The translations under genes and the position numbers were made by a program. Shown piece by piece: positions 1 to 11,204 of a stretch of 64,000 nt of DNA (position 1 is its first letter; each line of letters opens with the position of its first letter). This stretch comes from Cercophora sp. LCS_1 (taxonomy: Eukaryota; Ascomycota; Sordariomycetes; Sordariales; Lasiosphaeriaceae), in assembly GCA_036250225.1 (NCBI GenBank), contig JAPZLL010000014.1, positions 682,001 to 746,000 on the forward strand, written 5' to 3'. Under the pieces are notes generated by a model, which saw only the letters and a program-made list of their open reading frames with translations, searched no databases and was not told where the DNA came from.

Positions 1-2435
1 CTCGAGTCCGAGAAGCGAGTGCTGCGTCCCGTCATCAGCCAGGGTCTGTCCGAAACGCCATGCCTGGAAGTGGGGGCCGGATATTTAGGATGGGCAAAAT
101 ACAGATAGATGGAAGGGACGAAAAGCTTCCCATGGAAAGGAAAGGGCGTTTGAGATGGTTTCAATTTCTTTTTTGGAATTGTTTTGGCGATGTTTCCTTG
201 ATTTCTTAGGTCAGCAGAGATAGCTGCGTCATGCACCGAATGGAATCGGCGCGCGGCTCGGTCAGGACCCTCGTGGGGTTTTTTTGTTTGATCGGTTTGA
301 TCGGTTCGGATCGGATGGGGGTCAGGTGGCTAGTGTAGGTTGTCCGAGCCGGCTGGTGATGATATCCGAGCAGGCCGGCCGGACGAGGGGAGCTACAAGC
401 AGGTTTTTTTTTTTTTTCTCTCTTACTACGGCTGGGGTGGTTCATTTGCGTATGCAAAGGGACGCTGGCTTTCTAGGACTCGGGGCGATATACTGTCCAT
501 TACAGTGTGTGTGGTTGGTGTACCATAGTAAGCTTCCAAGCGGCGCTGCTTCATGCAGCAAAGGAATTGGTGGAAGAGCGAAACGGGATATCGAAGGATT
601 TCCTGTTTCTAGAACTTGGCTTGGGACCTCGGAATCAGCACGTGTTTGGGGCTCAGATGTGCAGTACCAAGACTTTTGAAAACGCAGAAGCGTTGAGTCT
701 TTCGATTCCTTCGATTCCATACCTGCCCTTTTTCTTCCATGGTCGGGTGTGCTGCTGACATTGCAGTCGCCGTTGTTGTAGTTGTCCTTTTCAAGGGTCT
801 TGTGTGAGTCCAGCGAGGTGATTGGCGGGGGCGCAAGATGCAGCTAGCCTTCAAGCGGTATGGGGAACTATTCCCGGCACTCTCCGGGGGACCAGCGACA
901 GGGGTTAGGGCATCTGGCAAGGCAGACTCGCCCGAACCTTCCAGGGGTTGTTGGGTCACGGATGCTAGCAATGAGACGGTTGGCTCGATGCAGAAGCGCT
1001 ATCTCCGGTAGGGCAGACAAACGCGCGCGTGGTCATGGTTCGGAAAGGGTGGTGTGCCGCGTGCGAGAGGTCGGGTCCAGGTCCGCTGCCGACGGAATGG
1101 TCTAGGTTCTTACTGTGTTTCGTGTGCACGACACGTAACTGGCAGATGTGGGTGGTGCAGTGCACAAGTGGGCGCCCAACCGGCTGGCAGCATCAGCCCT
1201 ACGGGGCGTTCGGATAGCACCGCGGCCGGGACAGGCAGGAGACCTGGGATATGGGGGCGGCGAACAGGGGGTGTGGATGTGTGTGACGCCTTCCTGCCTG
1301 AGACTCGCGGCCTGCGTGGTGGGATTGGGCGGCTTGGCTTCGGTGTGGTTCCGGAACAGGGCCGATCTAGGACTTTGCATCGGTCTGCTCGGACCGGTGT
1401 ACTTTTCCAATGCTTGATTTCGTCATACACGCAAGCCGCGAGAGGCGTGATGTGGCTAGACCCTGTTCCCACTTCCATACTTGACATTGACGGTGGCCAG
1501 GCCAGCCTCGTCCTCCTAGGCTTCCACTATGCCGGGTCGCATTCTACGAGTGCGAGTAGAATTGGACCGATTAGGGAAGCAATCATGTTCCTTTCGGTAC
1601 CTATTCCAGGACAGGAAATTGTGGCTGTTTTGTCGTGGTATCGGAGGATCGGAATGCCGTGGTGGAGGTGGCGGTGACTTGACGGCCCGGCTGAGATGAG
1701 CACAAGTTTCCTGGCGGGGCTGGCAATAGCAAACATAGCCATTAAAAAGTGCCTGGTATGGGACTTTTTCCAGGCTACCAATTAGACTGAATTGCAACGA
1801 ATCAGAAGATAGGATGCGGCGAGACTTGTGATCATGGGCAAAATAGGGCTGGGAAATGGGCCACCACGACTCAATCACACCAGCACCAACAGCAGCACAT
1901 GACTCCGCGACTCCGACCCCGTCACACCGAAGAGCCAACAGACAAGGTTTGTGCCGGAGGATCAACAATCACAACTTGTCAGGAGAAGAAAAAGGAAAAT
2001 AATAGGTTAGTCGAAATGAATCATAGTGCTGTCAAAGCTGACAGGGGGCCAAAAAATGGGCACCCTTCCTTGTCAGGCACCAACATCCTGGACGAGACAT
2101 TGTGCCACATGAAACAAACTGGACTTGGAATGAAGAATGCATTAGCCAATTCTAGAATCATCTTTCGAATCCGAGATTTGGACACGCGTCGCGAATGAGG
2201 TTCCGGACAGCAACAATACATCGCTTACTCCAAGCATCCTCTGGCACAAGGTAGTCAATGCACGACCATGTATGAAGTAAGCGATGTATTGTTGCTGTTC
2301 GAAATACACTATGCGGCACGGATAGAAGCCCCCTGGTAAATGTAGACATACCAAGCCGAGACAGATGAGGCTAGAAGAAAGCGTCATGAGAAGGGAAAAA
2401 ATGACTGCAAACACAACATTGACCTGAATCCACGG
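1..2435. other. gene-free left flank
   Basis: No reading frame here has family resemblance, a credible start and splice signals together. The longer open frames overlap one another on both strands and have scattered, non-protein-like composition. The rightmost part is the probable 3' untranslated region of the C2H2 gene and contains an inverted repeat, listed separately. A TTAGGG-like string occurs near 905-914. Confidence 0.6.
2207..2298. repeat. 23-bp inverted repeat in the C2H2 3' region
   Basis: Positions 2207-2229 are the exact reverse complement of 2276-2298. The arms are 23 bp with a 46-nt spacer, and weaker complementarity continues a few bases outside. The repeat lies 138 bp past the stop codon of the C2H2 gene on the minus strand, so it would fold as a stem-loop in that transcript if the 3' UTR reaches this far. 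It could also be the remnant of a small inverted-repeat element. Confidence 0.8.
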
Positions 2436-3502
2436 TTAAGATCTTCTCTTTCTTGAAGGCCACCCGTGCTCTTTGATCCCATGACGATAGAGATGATCAC
2501 TGCGCGTGTAAAACTTGCCGCAGACCTGACAATTGACCTTCTCCTTGGAGATTCCATGCTCTCGTGCGTAGCGTTTATGGTGAGTGCGGATATGTCTGTC
2601 CAGGAGGCTGCCGTACTGGTGGCCCTTGAAGCACACAGGGCACCAAATGGGAAGCAGAAGTTTTCGCAACTCTCTCCTATCATTTCGATCATGTTAGTTC
2701 TTTGTGTCATGAAACGGGACCGTGGGAGCACACACGCCTTGAGACCTAATGGGCGTACTTGTGAGTTTCGTGTTGTCTGTCTTGGGCGTGGCTCTGGTGT
2801 CAACAAAGCTTGGCTGAACTCGGCTTGCATCGGAACGATACTCGGCGACGACGTCCTGGTTGTTTCCCCAAAGCGTTTCATGCTAGGCTCCGGGGCGAAC
2901 TGAGGGACGATTGGGATAGAAGGCATTGTCGGGGAACCCCAAGACACCATACATGGGGGATCATAGAACACTGGCGTTTGATGTTCCAAGTCCTCTGGGA
3001 TGAAAGTGTTGAGGAAAGGGCTTGCCAAAGATGGTGTTGCAATGTCGCCCACCGAGGGGGCCGGTAGCATGCTATATTGTGTTGATGGCGTAGAGGCGTT
3101 TGCGGAAGAGCTAGGGTACTGGTCACTGAGCTCGAGTGGATGCCACGTTGATGGTGACGGCGTTAGATCAACTGGACCCCAAAACGGGGAACCTGTTGCC
3201 AAAAGGTTGTCGGACACCATGTACCGTGCACAAGGGTCTTGATCGCTGATCAACATGTTGGCATCAGTTTCTGGAGTTAGCGGAGTGTCAACGGAAGGGC
3301 TCTGGGCGTTCGTCGCCAAAGCGCCCATTTCGTCTAACCCAAGAGGAGAATGCGCCAGTGTGTAGTCCTCATGCTGAGAGAAGGATCCCCAAAGCGATTC
3401 CTCCTCCATTCTGACAGTACCGTCACAGAGTATCGCCATGTCGTCATCGGACTGTGAGAGAAACCACGCCCAAAAAATACTGTTTTCCTGTGAGTCCTCC
3501 AT
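2436..3502 (-). CDS. C2H2 zinc-finger transcription factor
   Basis: Two exons are proposed, 3502-2736 and 2676-2436, giving 335 residues. The 59-nt intron starts GTGTGT and ends with a CTAAC branch site and ATAG; it joins the upstream frame to the zinc-finger frame with the correct phase. Two C2H2 fingers sit at the C-terminus: C268, C271, H284, H288 and C305, C308, H321, H326, the second inside CQVCGKFYTRSDHLYRH. The rest is low-complexity, rich in Ser, Pro and acidic residues, as in fungal activators. The start chosen is the ATG of MEDSQENS; the frame stays open upstream, so an earlier exon is possible. The protein is expected to be nuclear and DNA-binding. Target genes cannot be told from sequence. 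The donor is weaker than a GTACGC 23 nt upstream, but that site gives the wrong phase. Confidence 0.8.
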
Positions 3503-5429
3503 TGCGCTTCGGCGTGCGGAGTAGTCCTTTCGGACGCTGTTGCCCTGGCGGGCTAGTTTGGCTTTTTGTGTGCGGATTTGCGAAAACGGGGTAGCTGTTT
3601 GCTTTCCGACCCAACAAGGGTCGCAGGATGATTGTAGTTGAACCTTTTTCTGACTTGCCCAGGTCCGCAATCTCCTAAAGTCAAAACCCTAGTGAGTCGA
3701 CTGGTCTGAAAGGTGAAATCCATGATGACAACTTACGAAGGTAAAAAGAAACATGAGGCGAATCCCAACGCCAACTTCCTTCAATCCAATCTTCTCAAAT
3801 GACAACCACTTGCCAAGAGCGTCGTTGCTCCATCTCATCGTCCGAATCCTCGACTCCTCTGGAGGTTCGACCAAAGGCATTCGTCGCCGAAAATAAATTT
3901 GGCAACAGCCATTCGGAGAAAATCGAAGAGCCAGTGCCCTAGAGAACGGTGTGTGAGCGCAACCGAACATGTTGACCAAAGAATAGCGGGATGGCTCGGC
4001 AGATCGTTGTGGTTTGAGAAAACTGGATTCTAAACAGCGAAGTTCTGGTGAGTTGTATTCTGTGGAACTCGGGGGGGGGGGGGATACATACAACTCTGTC
4101 CGCAACGGAAGGAAGGCCTCTGCTGACGACCCGAAAGAAAATCCCCAGTGAAGGGGACGCAAGCTTCGGGTCGAAGTCGTGAGCTCCAGTTGTTGATATC
4201 CCCGAGTCGTCTGCCGGGCCTAGCCGCCAGCTGGATTTGACACGTCGATACCCTGTGCTTAACCCAGGAGACCTCTTTCTCAAGAGGTACTCTCCCGGGT
4301 CCCAGACTGGCGGCTGGGCCCGGCAGACGACTCGGGGGTATCAACAACTGAAGCTCACGCTCCGGCTTGCACAGGGGGTGTCTAGGCTAGAAGTCGGTGC
4401 TGTAAAGAAAAGGGGAAGAAAACGGCTTCGCAGTATCTGGGCTGCGAAGCCGGGGGTGAGAACGCTGTCTTCGGAGGAGAAAGGCGGTCTGGCGGAGAAA
4501 GTGTGAATGTGCGATGACGAGCGCAACTCTGGGAAGGCGAGATGTTCTGGATTTAAATCACTGGTGTCTGACGCAGGTACATTCTGGGACCTGACTGGGC
4601 TTGTCAGACGTTCGGTCACGTAAGTAGCCTCAGGTCACGTCACTTGGCAACCTGATTGGCCATGCAGAAGCAGATTCGCTCCTGCCACAGGTGTTGTTTC
4701 CACCACATTCGCCGAACATCTTGGGGAATACAGCAGACCATCCCCCATTGGTTTCCGCAGATTTGGAACAGAATGACCAACAAGAAAGCTCAGAGAGCCA
4801 CACGCCGGGTTCGCTTCATACGATTATTGGGCTAGCTTCAACGCATGGGGTTGCCTCTTGCAGCTATGAATAACACTCCAACTGGCTGGAGATTGCGGGT
4901 CGCCAACGAATCGAAGAACGCCACGGAATCGAGACTCGACGATTCGATGCAGCAACCCGATTGCCCATGCAAACCGCCAGTTTCGGTCAGTCAGGCAAAC
5001 TCGGCTCGGGATCTGGTAATCTGTTAAGGTCTCATTGCTGTTGGCGCGGATATCGCTCACTTTGATGGCCGACTCGGACGTCTCTACCGATTGCCGGCCG
5101 GCATTTACCAAAAAGCGAATGCAGACGGACTTTTGCCGGATTGGTGGACAAATGCGGGAATGGGGCCCCAGACGGGGAGTCTCCCATTACCATGGATTCG
5201 TGTTTCTATAACGTTGCGACACTATATCTTCGCGGCTGTTTCCAAGAAACAGCCATGGTAATTTGTCGAGGACGGAATAATGCCGGAAGTCCATTGATTT
5301 GAAACCTTTATTTCCCGGAATCCAACGCCGTGTCAATATCAAAAGAGGAGATGGCCCGCCTACATCACCACTGGCGGATGGACTTCGTAGTTTGTCACTT
5401 GAAGTCGCAAGGGCAGGACGGTATCCAAG
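3503..5429. other. gene-free interval with inverted-repeat element
   Basis: No coding region is supported. The stretch should hold the promoters of the leftward C2H2 gene and the rightward pectate lyase gene. It contains a run of about a dozen G near 4071-4082 and the 180-bp inverted-repeat element at 4179-4358. Confidence 0.6.
4179..4358. mobile_element. MITE-like inverted-repeat element
   Basis: Positions 4179-4230 pair with the reverse complement of 4307-4358 over 52 bp with only three mismatches, all C/T-type transitions. The centre is 76 bp without coding potential. The outer flanks share further broken complementarity. Size and structure fit a non-autonomous inverted-repeat element, but I see no clear target-site duplication and no second copy in the window, so a transposon origin is inference. 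The all-transition pattern is compatible with mild repeat-induced point mutation or simple drift. Confidence 0.5.
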
Positions 5430-6848
5430 ATGCGCATCCTCATTCTGGCAGCTCTTCTCAGTTTTGCGACTGCAAATCCTACTCAAACATGGAAACATGT
5501 TGTGTCGGATGCGGAAAGAAGCCATAACATCGCCAAGAGGGCGGCGGTCTCGGATGTGGCGACTCTGGGGTTTGCAACTCTCAATGGAGGGTAAGCCTCC
5601 CAACGAAATGGCTTCGCCTCAAGTAGCTGACATGAGCATTGGATCAGGACCACAGGGGGCTCCGGTGGAACTGTCACCACTGTCTCGACCCTTGCTCAGT
5701 TTACCGCTGCTGTCGGCGAGAAGAGCTCACAGCCAGCAATTGTGGTTGTGCAGGGAGTGATTAATGGGACGGCCAAGGTGAGAATCGGGAGTAACAAGAG
5801 CATTATTGGGTTGCCGGGAGCCGGTAAGTCAAGCTCAATATTTCCTGGCGTTTGTCGTTGTCACTAATATCTGCAGGCTTCCATGGAATCGGGCTTCTGC
5901 TTCGCAAGCAAAAGAACCTCATCATCCGCAACATCGTCTCGTCTTCAGTTGTCGCCGCAAACGGGGATGCGCTGACCATTGATGTAGGACTGGGCAGAAT
6001 AAGAGCCCCTGTACTAAAGAATTGAACTCTGACAATAGGCAGGGAAGCACCAATGTCTGGGTCGATCATTGCGAGTTTTACTCCGCCAAGGGCACCAACA
6101 AGGATTTTTACGACGGCTTAGTAGATGCCAACCACGGTGCTGATTTCATCACCGTCTCCCAGTACGCATCTCCCGCCTTTCCGCCCTTGGGCAGAGAAAC
6201 TGATGAGACCAGTACCTACTTCCACGACCACTGGAAGACATCTCTTGTCGGGCACAGCGACGACAATGCCAGCCAGGATAAAGGCCATCTCCGCATCACC
6301 TTCGCAAACAACCATTGGAAAAACTGCGGATCCCGGGCGCCGTCCATCCGGTTCGGCACCGGACATATCTACAACTCTTTTTACGAGGAGTGAGTGGACC
6401 TCTCATGTCCCCGATGTTGCTGACACATGACAGTGTTCAATCAGCCATCAACACGCGGATGGGGGCTCAGGTCGTAGTCGAAAGCAACGTTTTTAAGCAT
6501 GTGACAAATCCAATAACGAGCGATGATTCGAAGCAAGTCGGGTAAGGAATCTGGCGCTCTAATTATCTAGCAGCGTACGTCTGACAAGCAAGTAGGTATG
6601 CGATCGCGAGCGACAATGACCTGGGCGGTGCTGCCAACCGGGCCCCGAACAGTTCGGTTACCAACACGACCTCGTTAATCCCGTATCAATATTCTCTTCT
6701 TGGCACTGCTGTAGTTGCCCAGACGGTCCCTGGGGAAGCGGGTGCCACTCTGGACTTTGGGCTTGCTCCGAGCAACGGGACTTCGCTGCCACCTTTCAGG
6801 AGGTCCAGGGTGCGCAACCCCGTGAGAATCGCGCGGTGGTCTATTTGA
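5430..6848 (+). CDS. secreted pectate lyase, family PL1
   Basis: Seven exons (5430-5590, 5648-5823, 5877-5983, 6043-6161, 6213-6389, 6434-6541, 6596-6848) give 366 residues in one frame. The enzyme cleaves de-esterified pectin by Ca2+-dependent beta-elimination outside the cell. The first 16 or so residues (MRILILAALLSFATA) form a signal peptide; a dibasic KR site soon after suggests a short Kex2-processed propeptide. PL1 hallmarks follow in order: NVWVDHCEFYS, DGLVDANHGADF, HDHWKTSLVGHSD and SRAPSIRFG, the last carrying the catalytic arginine. The short basic tail (RRSRVRNPVRIARWSI) is unusual and could reflect a missed last intron. Such genes are normally induced by pectin; no regulatory site was identified. 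Family assignment is strong. Confidence 0.93.
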
Positions 6849-7294
6849 CGGAAGGAAACTATTTTCAGGGAATAGTCGAGTGGGATTTGTAACGCTGGCA
6901 TACTGCAGCACGCCCGTGACGTCAGTTGGACGTGGCCCAGTCGAAGATTGGGCGGTTCAAGGAGAGAGCTTACCACCAACCACCCAAGGCACGTAAACAA
7001 AATGCCATGGTATAAACATCCCAGAACATCCAAAAACCCCGTTGCCCTCGAATCACCATTTAAACTTCACAATGGTCAAAATAATCTGTTGACATCCAAG
7101 CCAATGTAAATTTAATCACAGGGTTAGGGTCCCACTGCCCCGCGTCGCGTCTCACGCGTGCTGCCCGGCATCGCCAAAACCCCGCGACAATCCCAGCATC
7201 GCATCCAAGCAAACGACCCCAACGACGACGGCAGAAAGGCGTCAGCACCCACAACAAACCCGGAAAAAAATGCTGAGATGACCCCTCTTCGAAA
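6849..7294. other. intergenic region, PSF2 promoter
   Basis: No coding region is supported. It holds the pectate lyase 3' end and the PSF2 upstream region, with a TTAGGG-type motif listed separately. Confidence 0.6.
7119..7131 (+). promoter_or_regulatory. telobox-like TTAGGG motif upstream of PSF2
   Basis: The string CAGGGTTAGGGTC lies about 165-175 bp upstream of the PSF2 ATG. The same string, preceded by A, sits about 150-160 bp upstream of SHE9 (36068-36080). In yeasts TTAGGG-type promoter motifs are bound by Tbf1/Teb1 proteins (established knowledge); that a related factor acts here is inference. Confidence 0.4.
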
Positions 7295-8147
7295 ATGGCA
7301 CTCCCCCTCCCACCAGGCCTCACCCAACCAGAGGTATCCTTCTTGGCCGAAATGGAGCTCGTAACAATCATCCCCCGCCAACGCCTCGAAAGCGTCGACC
7401 TCCTAAGTGTATGCCGTCTCTCCCCCCTTTACTTTCCCCCTTTCCTTTCCCCCTTTCCTTTCCTCCTTTTTTTCCTCCTTCCCCAACTAACATCTCTGTC
7501 ACCAGGGCAAAACACCCCCCCTCCGCCCACCCCAACGCGCCGAGCTCCCCCTCTGGCTCGCCCTCCTCCTCAAAAAACAACGCCGCGCCAACATCGTGCC
7601 CCCCGCCTGGCTACACCCTTCGTCCCTCTCCGAAATCATCCACCGCGAAACCAAACAAGACCCCGAAGCCTTCTCGGCGCCTCCACCGCCCGTATCGCGC
7701 GCGCACCCGTCGGAACCTGGGCGCGCCCGCCGTCTCGCAGAAAGCGACGCCAACCTGTCGCCGCCGTTTCAACCGTCTTGCACGGCTGAAGCGCCCGCGG
7801 GATACCTACCGTACCACTGGCTCGAGGTGGCGGAAGCGCTACTCGCGCACGCTGGTGATGATATGCCGGTCCCTGCGGGTGAGGTGCGCTCGCTGGTACG
7901 GGATTTGGTCGAGGTGAGGGCTGCCAAGATGCGGAGTAGCACGAGTGCGCTGGGGAGCGCGGAGGGGTTTATTAATCTGACAGGAATTGGGGCGATGGAG
8001 TTGGCGGAGAACAGGGGGTTTGTGACCGAGGTGATGGATGGGGTGAGAAAGATTGGGGCGAGTGCTGAGGCGACGAGGCGGGAGAGGGAGGAGATGGGTG
8101 GCGGGAGGGATGATGAGGATGAGAGTGATGAGGATATGGGGCTATGA
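7295..8147 (+). CDS. PSF2: DNA replication GINS complex subunit PSF2
   Basis: Exons 7295-7408 and 7506-8147 give 251 residues. The 97-nt intron starts GTATGC, is strongly pyrimidine-rich and ends CACCAG. PSF2 is one of four subunits of GINS, part of the CMG replicative helicase in the nucleus. Family signature is clear: an N-terminal LPPGLTQPEVSFLAE and MELVTIIPRQR block, then after the intron the PLWLALLLKKQRRANIVPP block with PAWLHPSSL, and the C-terminal helices around YLPYHWLEVAEALL and SLVRDLVEVRAAKM. A non-conserved acidic tail (DDEDESDEDMG) ends the protein. It converges on the PTEN-like gene, with 201 bp between the stops. Confidence 0.95.
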
Positions 8148-8348
8148 TATGATCAACAAATGGGATGGGATGGGAAAAGAACGCATGGTAGTGTGGTTAA
8201 AATTGGGTATAATGAGTCGTATGGCATCGGTATAGACACACAGGGTGGTCAAGAGATTCCAAGTTAAATTCGTGTCAAGAGCTTGTGGTGGATTTAAGGG
8301 CTCGGGGACCTTGGTTGGTTCTATGGACTGTGAAAATAGGGGGCTTGT

Positions 8349-10303
8349 TTACTCAACGATGAATCCCTTTTTTGCCGTCGCATCGGCTTTTTCATCGTTA
8401 CTTTTAGCTGCCGGCGACTGCACCCCTGCTACCGGGGTGATGGGACTATCGTCCAAGACTTCTTCTCCCAGCGGCCCACTGACCTTGACCCCTTCTAGGG
8501 ATTCGTCATCTCCGTCCTTCTCGAATTCCTCGCTCTTTACACTGCTGGCCTTGCTGATATTGGCACTCTCCGTGTCTTGCACCCGGAGTCCAAGACGCTT
8601 CTCAGCCACGGCATCTTCGTTTCCAGTCCCTGCCCAATCCGCAGGCTTCATCTGAGGCACCGGGAGATCCGCAGCTGGCTCATTGATGGTGACACCGGCA
8701 GCGGTGGTCACAAGCCCATCAAGTTGGCTGTCTTCGGTGATGCCGTCACCGCTTGTGCCGGCGATCCTCCAAACAACGGACAGCCTGTCGCATGCCCGTG
8801 TGCCACGCTGGCTTGAGCCCTTGATGCCATCCATCCTGTCCCAGTCGATCTCAAAGACGCCGCTATCGTCTGCCTTGCCGTCTTGTTCGGGACCGTTGCC
8901 TTCAAAGAACGTGTTGAACCAAACGTGTGCGACGGCCGTGACCATGGTCAGACCAACACTGGCATGGGCCCGGTTCCTTCGTTCCACGGCAATGTTGATA
9001 TCGCTGTTCAGTATCCGGATCGGCTTCGCAGGCTTGAAGATGACGGCCCTTCCGCCTGGTTCTTCCGGGTCGGCAAACGTGAGGCTGCCCGAGAGATTCG
9101 ACGTGGATCTAGACTGTGATTCATCCCCCGTCCCCAGAGCGCCTGAAGAGGCCTTCCCTTGCGTCAACTCAGGGTGCGCAATCGTCTTGCTTTTACCCTC
9201 TCTCCCAAGCTTGGGGACACTGTCCGGGGTTGAAGACCTCGGGATTTTCGTCGAAATCTTCCTCATCAAACTCGATGCCCTCGACCCCTTTTTCTTCCCA
9301 GAGTCGCTCCTCGACAGCGATGGCGACGGCGACCGACTGCTCTTCTCGTCGCTCTCCTCTCCCTTCTTCACCTCCCCACCAACGATCTCCTCATAACTCG
9401 TATCCTCCACCACCTCCCCGTCCTCCCTCTCAGCAAGTCCATACCCCGCCATGTCCGACACAAAGTCCATGACCCCGTTGCCGCCAGGCGCATCTCCCTC
9501 CACCACGATCCTCTCGTCCTTTTTGAACGTATGGAACACCTCGATCTTCTTCCCCTCGTCCGCAAAACCCTCAACTGACACCTTGACACCATGCCTCAAC
9601 CCCCAGACATGCACCTCGACGATCTCCACCTCTCGATCAACATACTTCTTCCCACCCCTCGTCCACCGATCCACATAGCTCACCCACCTGAGCTGGCTCG
9701 GAATTGACACGCCCGCCCCGAACTTGGGCCTCATCCTCCTCTCGGTGAACCTCGCCAACGCATCCTGCGGCGTCCACCCGCACTCAGCAATCAGATAGCT
9801 ACACGCCATCGTCCCGGACCGTCCCTTGCCCGCCTTGCAATGCACCACGACGACCCTTTTCTTTTCTTCCCCATCCGTTGCCTCCCCATTCCTACCCTCC
9901 TCGCTCCCCTGGTCGTTCCCCTCTTTCGCATCTTGTCCACCATCGCTCCCGCCCAGTCCCTCCTTCTGCCCACCCTCGCTACCATCCAAGGCACCACCCT
10001 CCAACCACCCCTTCATCCCCCTCACGATAAGTGGCACCAAGCCAAACGGCGGCGGATGATGATCCGGCCAAGGATAATGCCTGATCCTTCCGTGAACCGC
10101 CTCATCAGGGTATCCAGTGCCCTCTGCTCTAAACTCCCAAATCGCCCAATTACCACCGTGTTTCCGGTCCAGAAACGAGACCAATCGATCGAGCGGATTG
10201 CGGTAGGCACGCTGCGGGTATGTTTGGGAAGGACCTGATCTTTTCGTTTCCAATACAATTAGCTTCATTCGCCCCACCACACCAGGGTCCTTTCTGGGAG
10301 GAA

Positions 10304-10345
<42 letters not shown>

Positions 10346-10453
10346 GATGAAATACGTTGCGATGATATTCGATGTCACGTAGCACAGATCGAGCCCGGTT
10401 TCTTCGTGTTTGGCGCGCGGGCCGGCGACCACGCGACGGAGGAGGGATGTCAT
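8349..10453 (-). CDS. TEP1: PTEN-like phosphatidylinositol phosphatase
   Basis: Exons 10453-10356 and 10239-8349 give 662 residues. Exon 1 encodes MTSLLRRVVAGPRAKHEETG and ends at IIAT; the 116-nt intron begins GTATTT and holds a long CT microsatellite. Splicing restores the PTEN-type run TSGPSQTYPQRAYRNP. The P-loop HCKAGKGRSGT (Cys167, Arg173) is the PTEN 3-phosphatase signature, with Lys on both sides of the loop and Ser where PTEN has Thr. A C2-like membrane-binding region follows around residues 195-270, then a long low-complexity Ser-, Asp- and Lys-rich part with a later conserved strand block near VTAVAHVWFNTFFEG. Expected role: dephosphorylation of PtdIns(3,4,5)P3 or related lipids at membranes. 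An acidic insert splits the catalytic domain before the P-loop (around residues 105-160). Confidence 0.92.
10309..10342. repeat. GA/CT microsatellite in TEP1 intron
   Basis: About 17 uninterrupted GA units on the plus strand, which is CT in the sense of the TEP1 transcript. It lies inside the single TEP1 intron, between the donor at 10355 and the acceptor at 10240. Length variation here would not alter the protein. Confidence 0.9.
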
Positions 10454-11204
10454 GCTGTGTTGGTTGGATGCAAATGTAGACAAGAAAAGAATGGCAAGAG
10501 GGTAGTTTGCGCAACAGAAAAGATCGTAGAATAGTCTAGAACGGTAAACTGAACGACTAGGAATTGCTGCAGCTTGGTGAGTGATGGTGATGGTTCGGGG
10601 CAAAACGACGTCATAGCCTGATTGGAGGGGTTTGGCGACAAAGTGGGGGATGCAGCTCAAGACACTGAAGACAGCCCCAATTGCCACTAAGGCAGTCGCT
10701 GCCTGCTGCCCACATTTGCTGCAACCATGACAGTACAGTCGCAGACAGCACGCGGTGGGGAGGCTTTGCTTCGTATTGTCTATTGCCTTCCTGGGCATAA
10801 ACGCATCGGAAAGGGGACATACAAGACTGGCATAGTGCAGACCACTTGGGGGATAATTCATAAATACCATTACTGCAAGAACACCGAGCCAAGCCGTGTC
10901 CATCCTGTCCTGTCTCATTGCCTTTCCCCAACTCCAACGTGAAATCGGAAACGGAAACAGCCCAAAAACAAAGCCACCACGTCCACTGCTTCTCGCACAG
11001 TTCGCCCGCAGCTAAGTCTTCGTCTTCTCTCCCGGCTGACGTCCAGGCCCTTGGCCATTATGTCCTTGTTGTTCGTCGAGCCCTCTCGCCTAGCCACTGC
11101 CTATCTAGACATTGCACACGTATCCAGATGATCGTCGCGCCGTGCAGCCACCGTCGCTGCTAACCAAGGCATAGGGTTGTCATGTTTGTAGCGCCGACGG
11201 CAGC
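10454..11204. other. gene-free interval, TEP1 upstream region
   Basis: No supported coding region. It should contain the TEP1 promoter and the 3' end of the POM33-like gene; both are transcribed leftward. Confidence 0.6.

Noticed and set aside
1054..1677. 207-codon plus-strand open frame
   Set aside because: Composition is scattered, several competing frames overlap it, and no motif or splice structure supports it.
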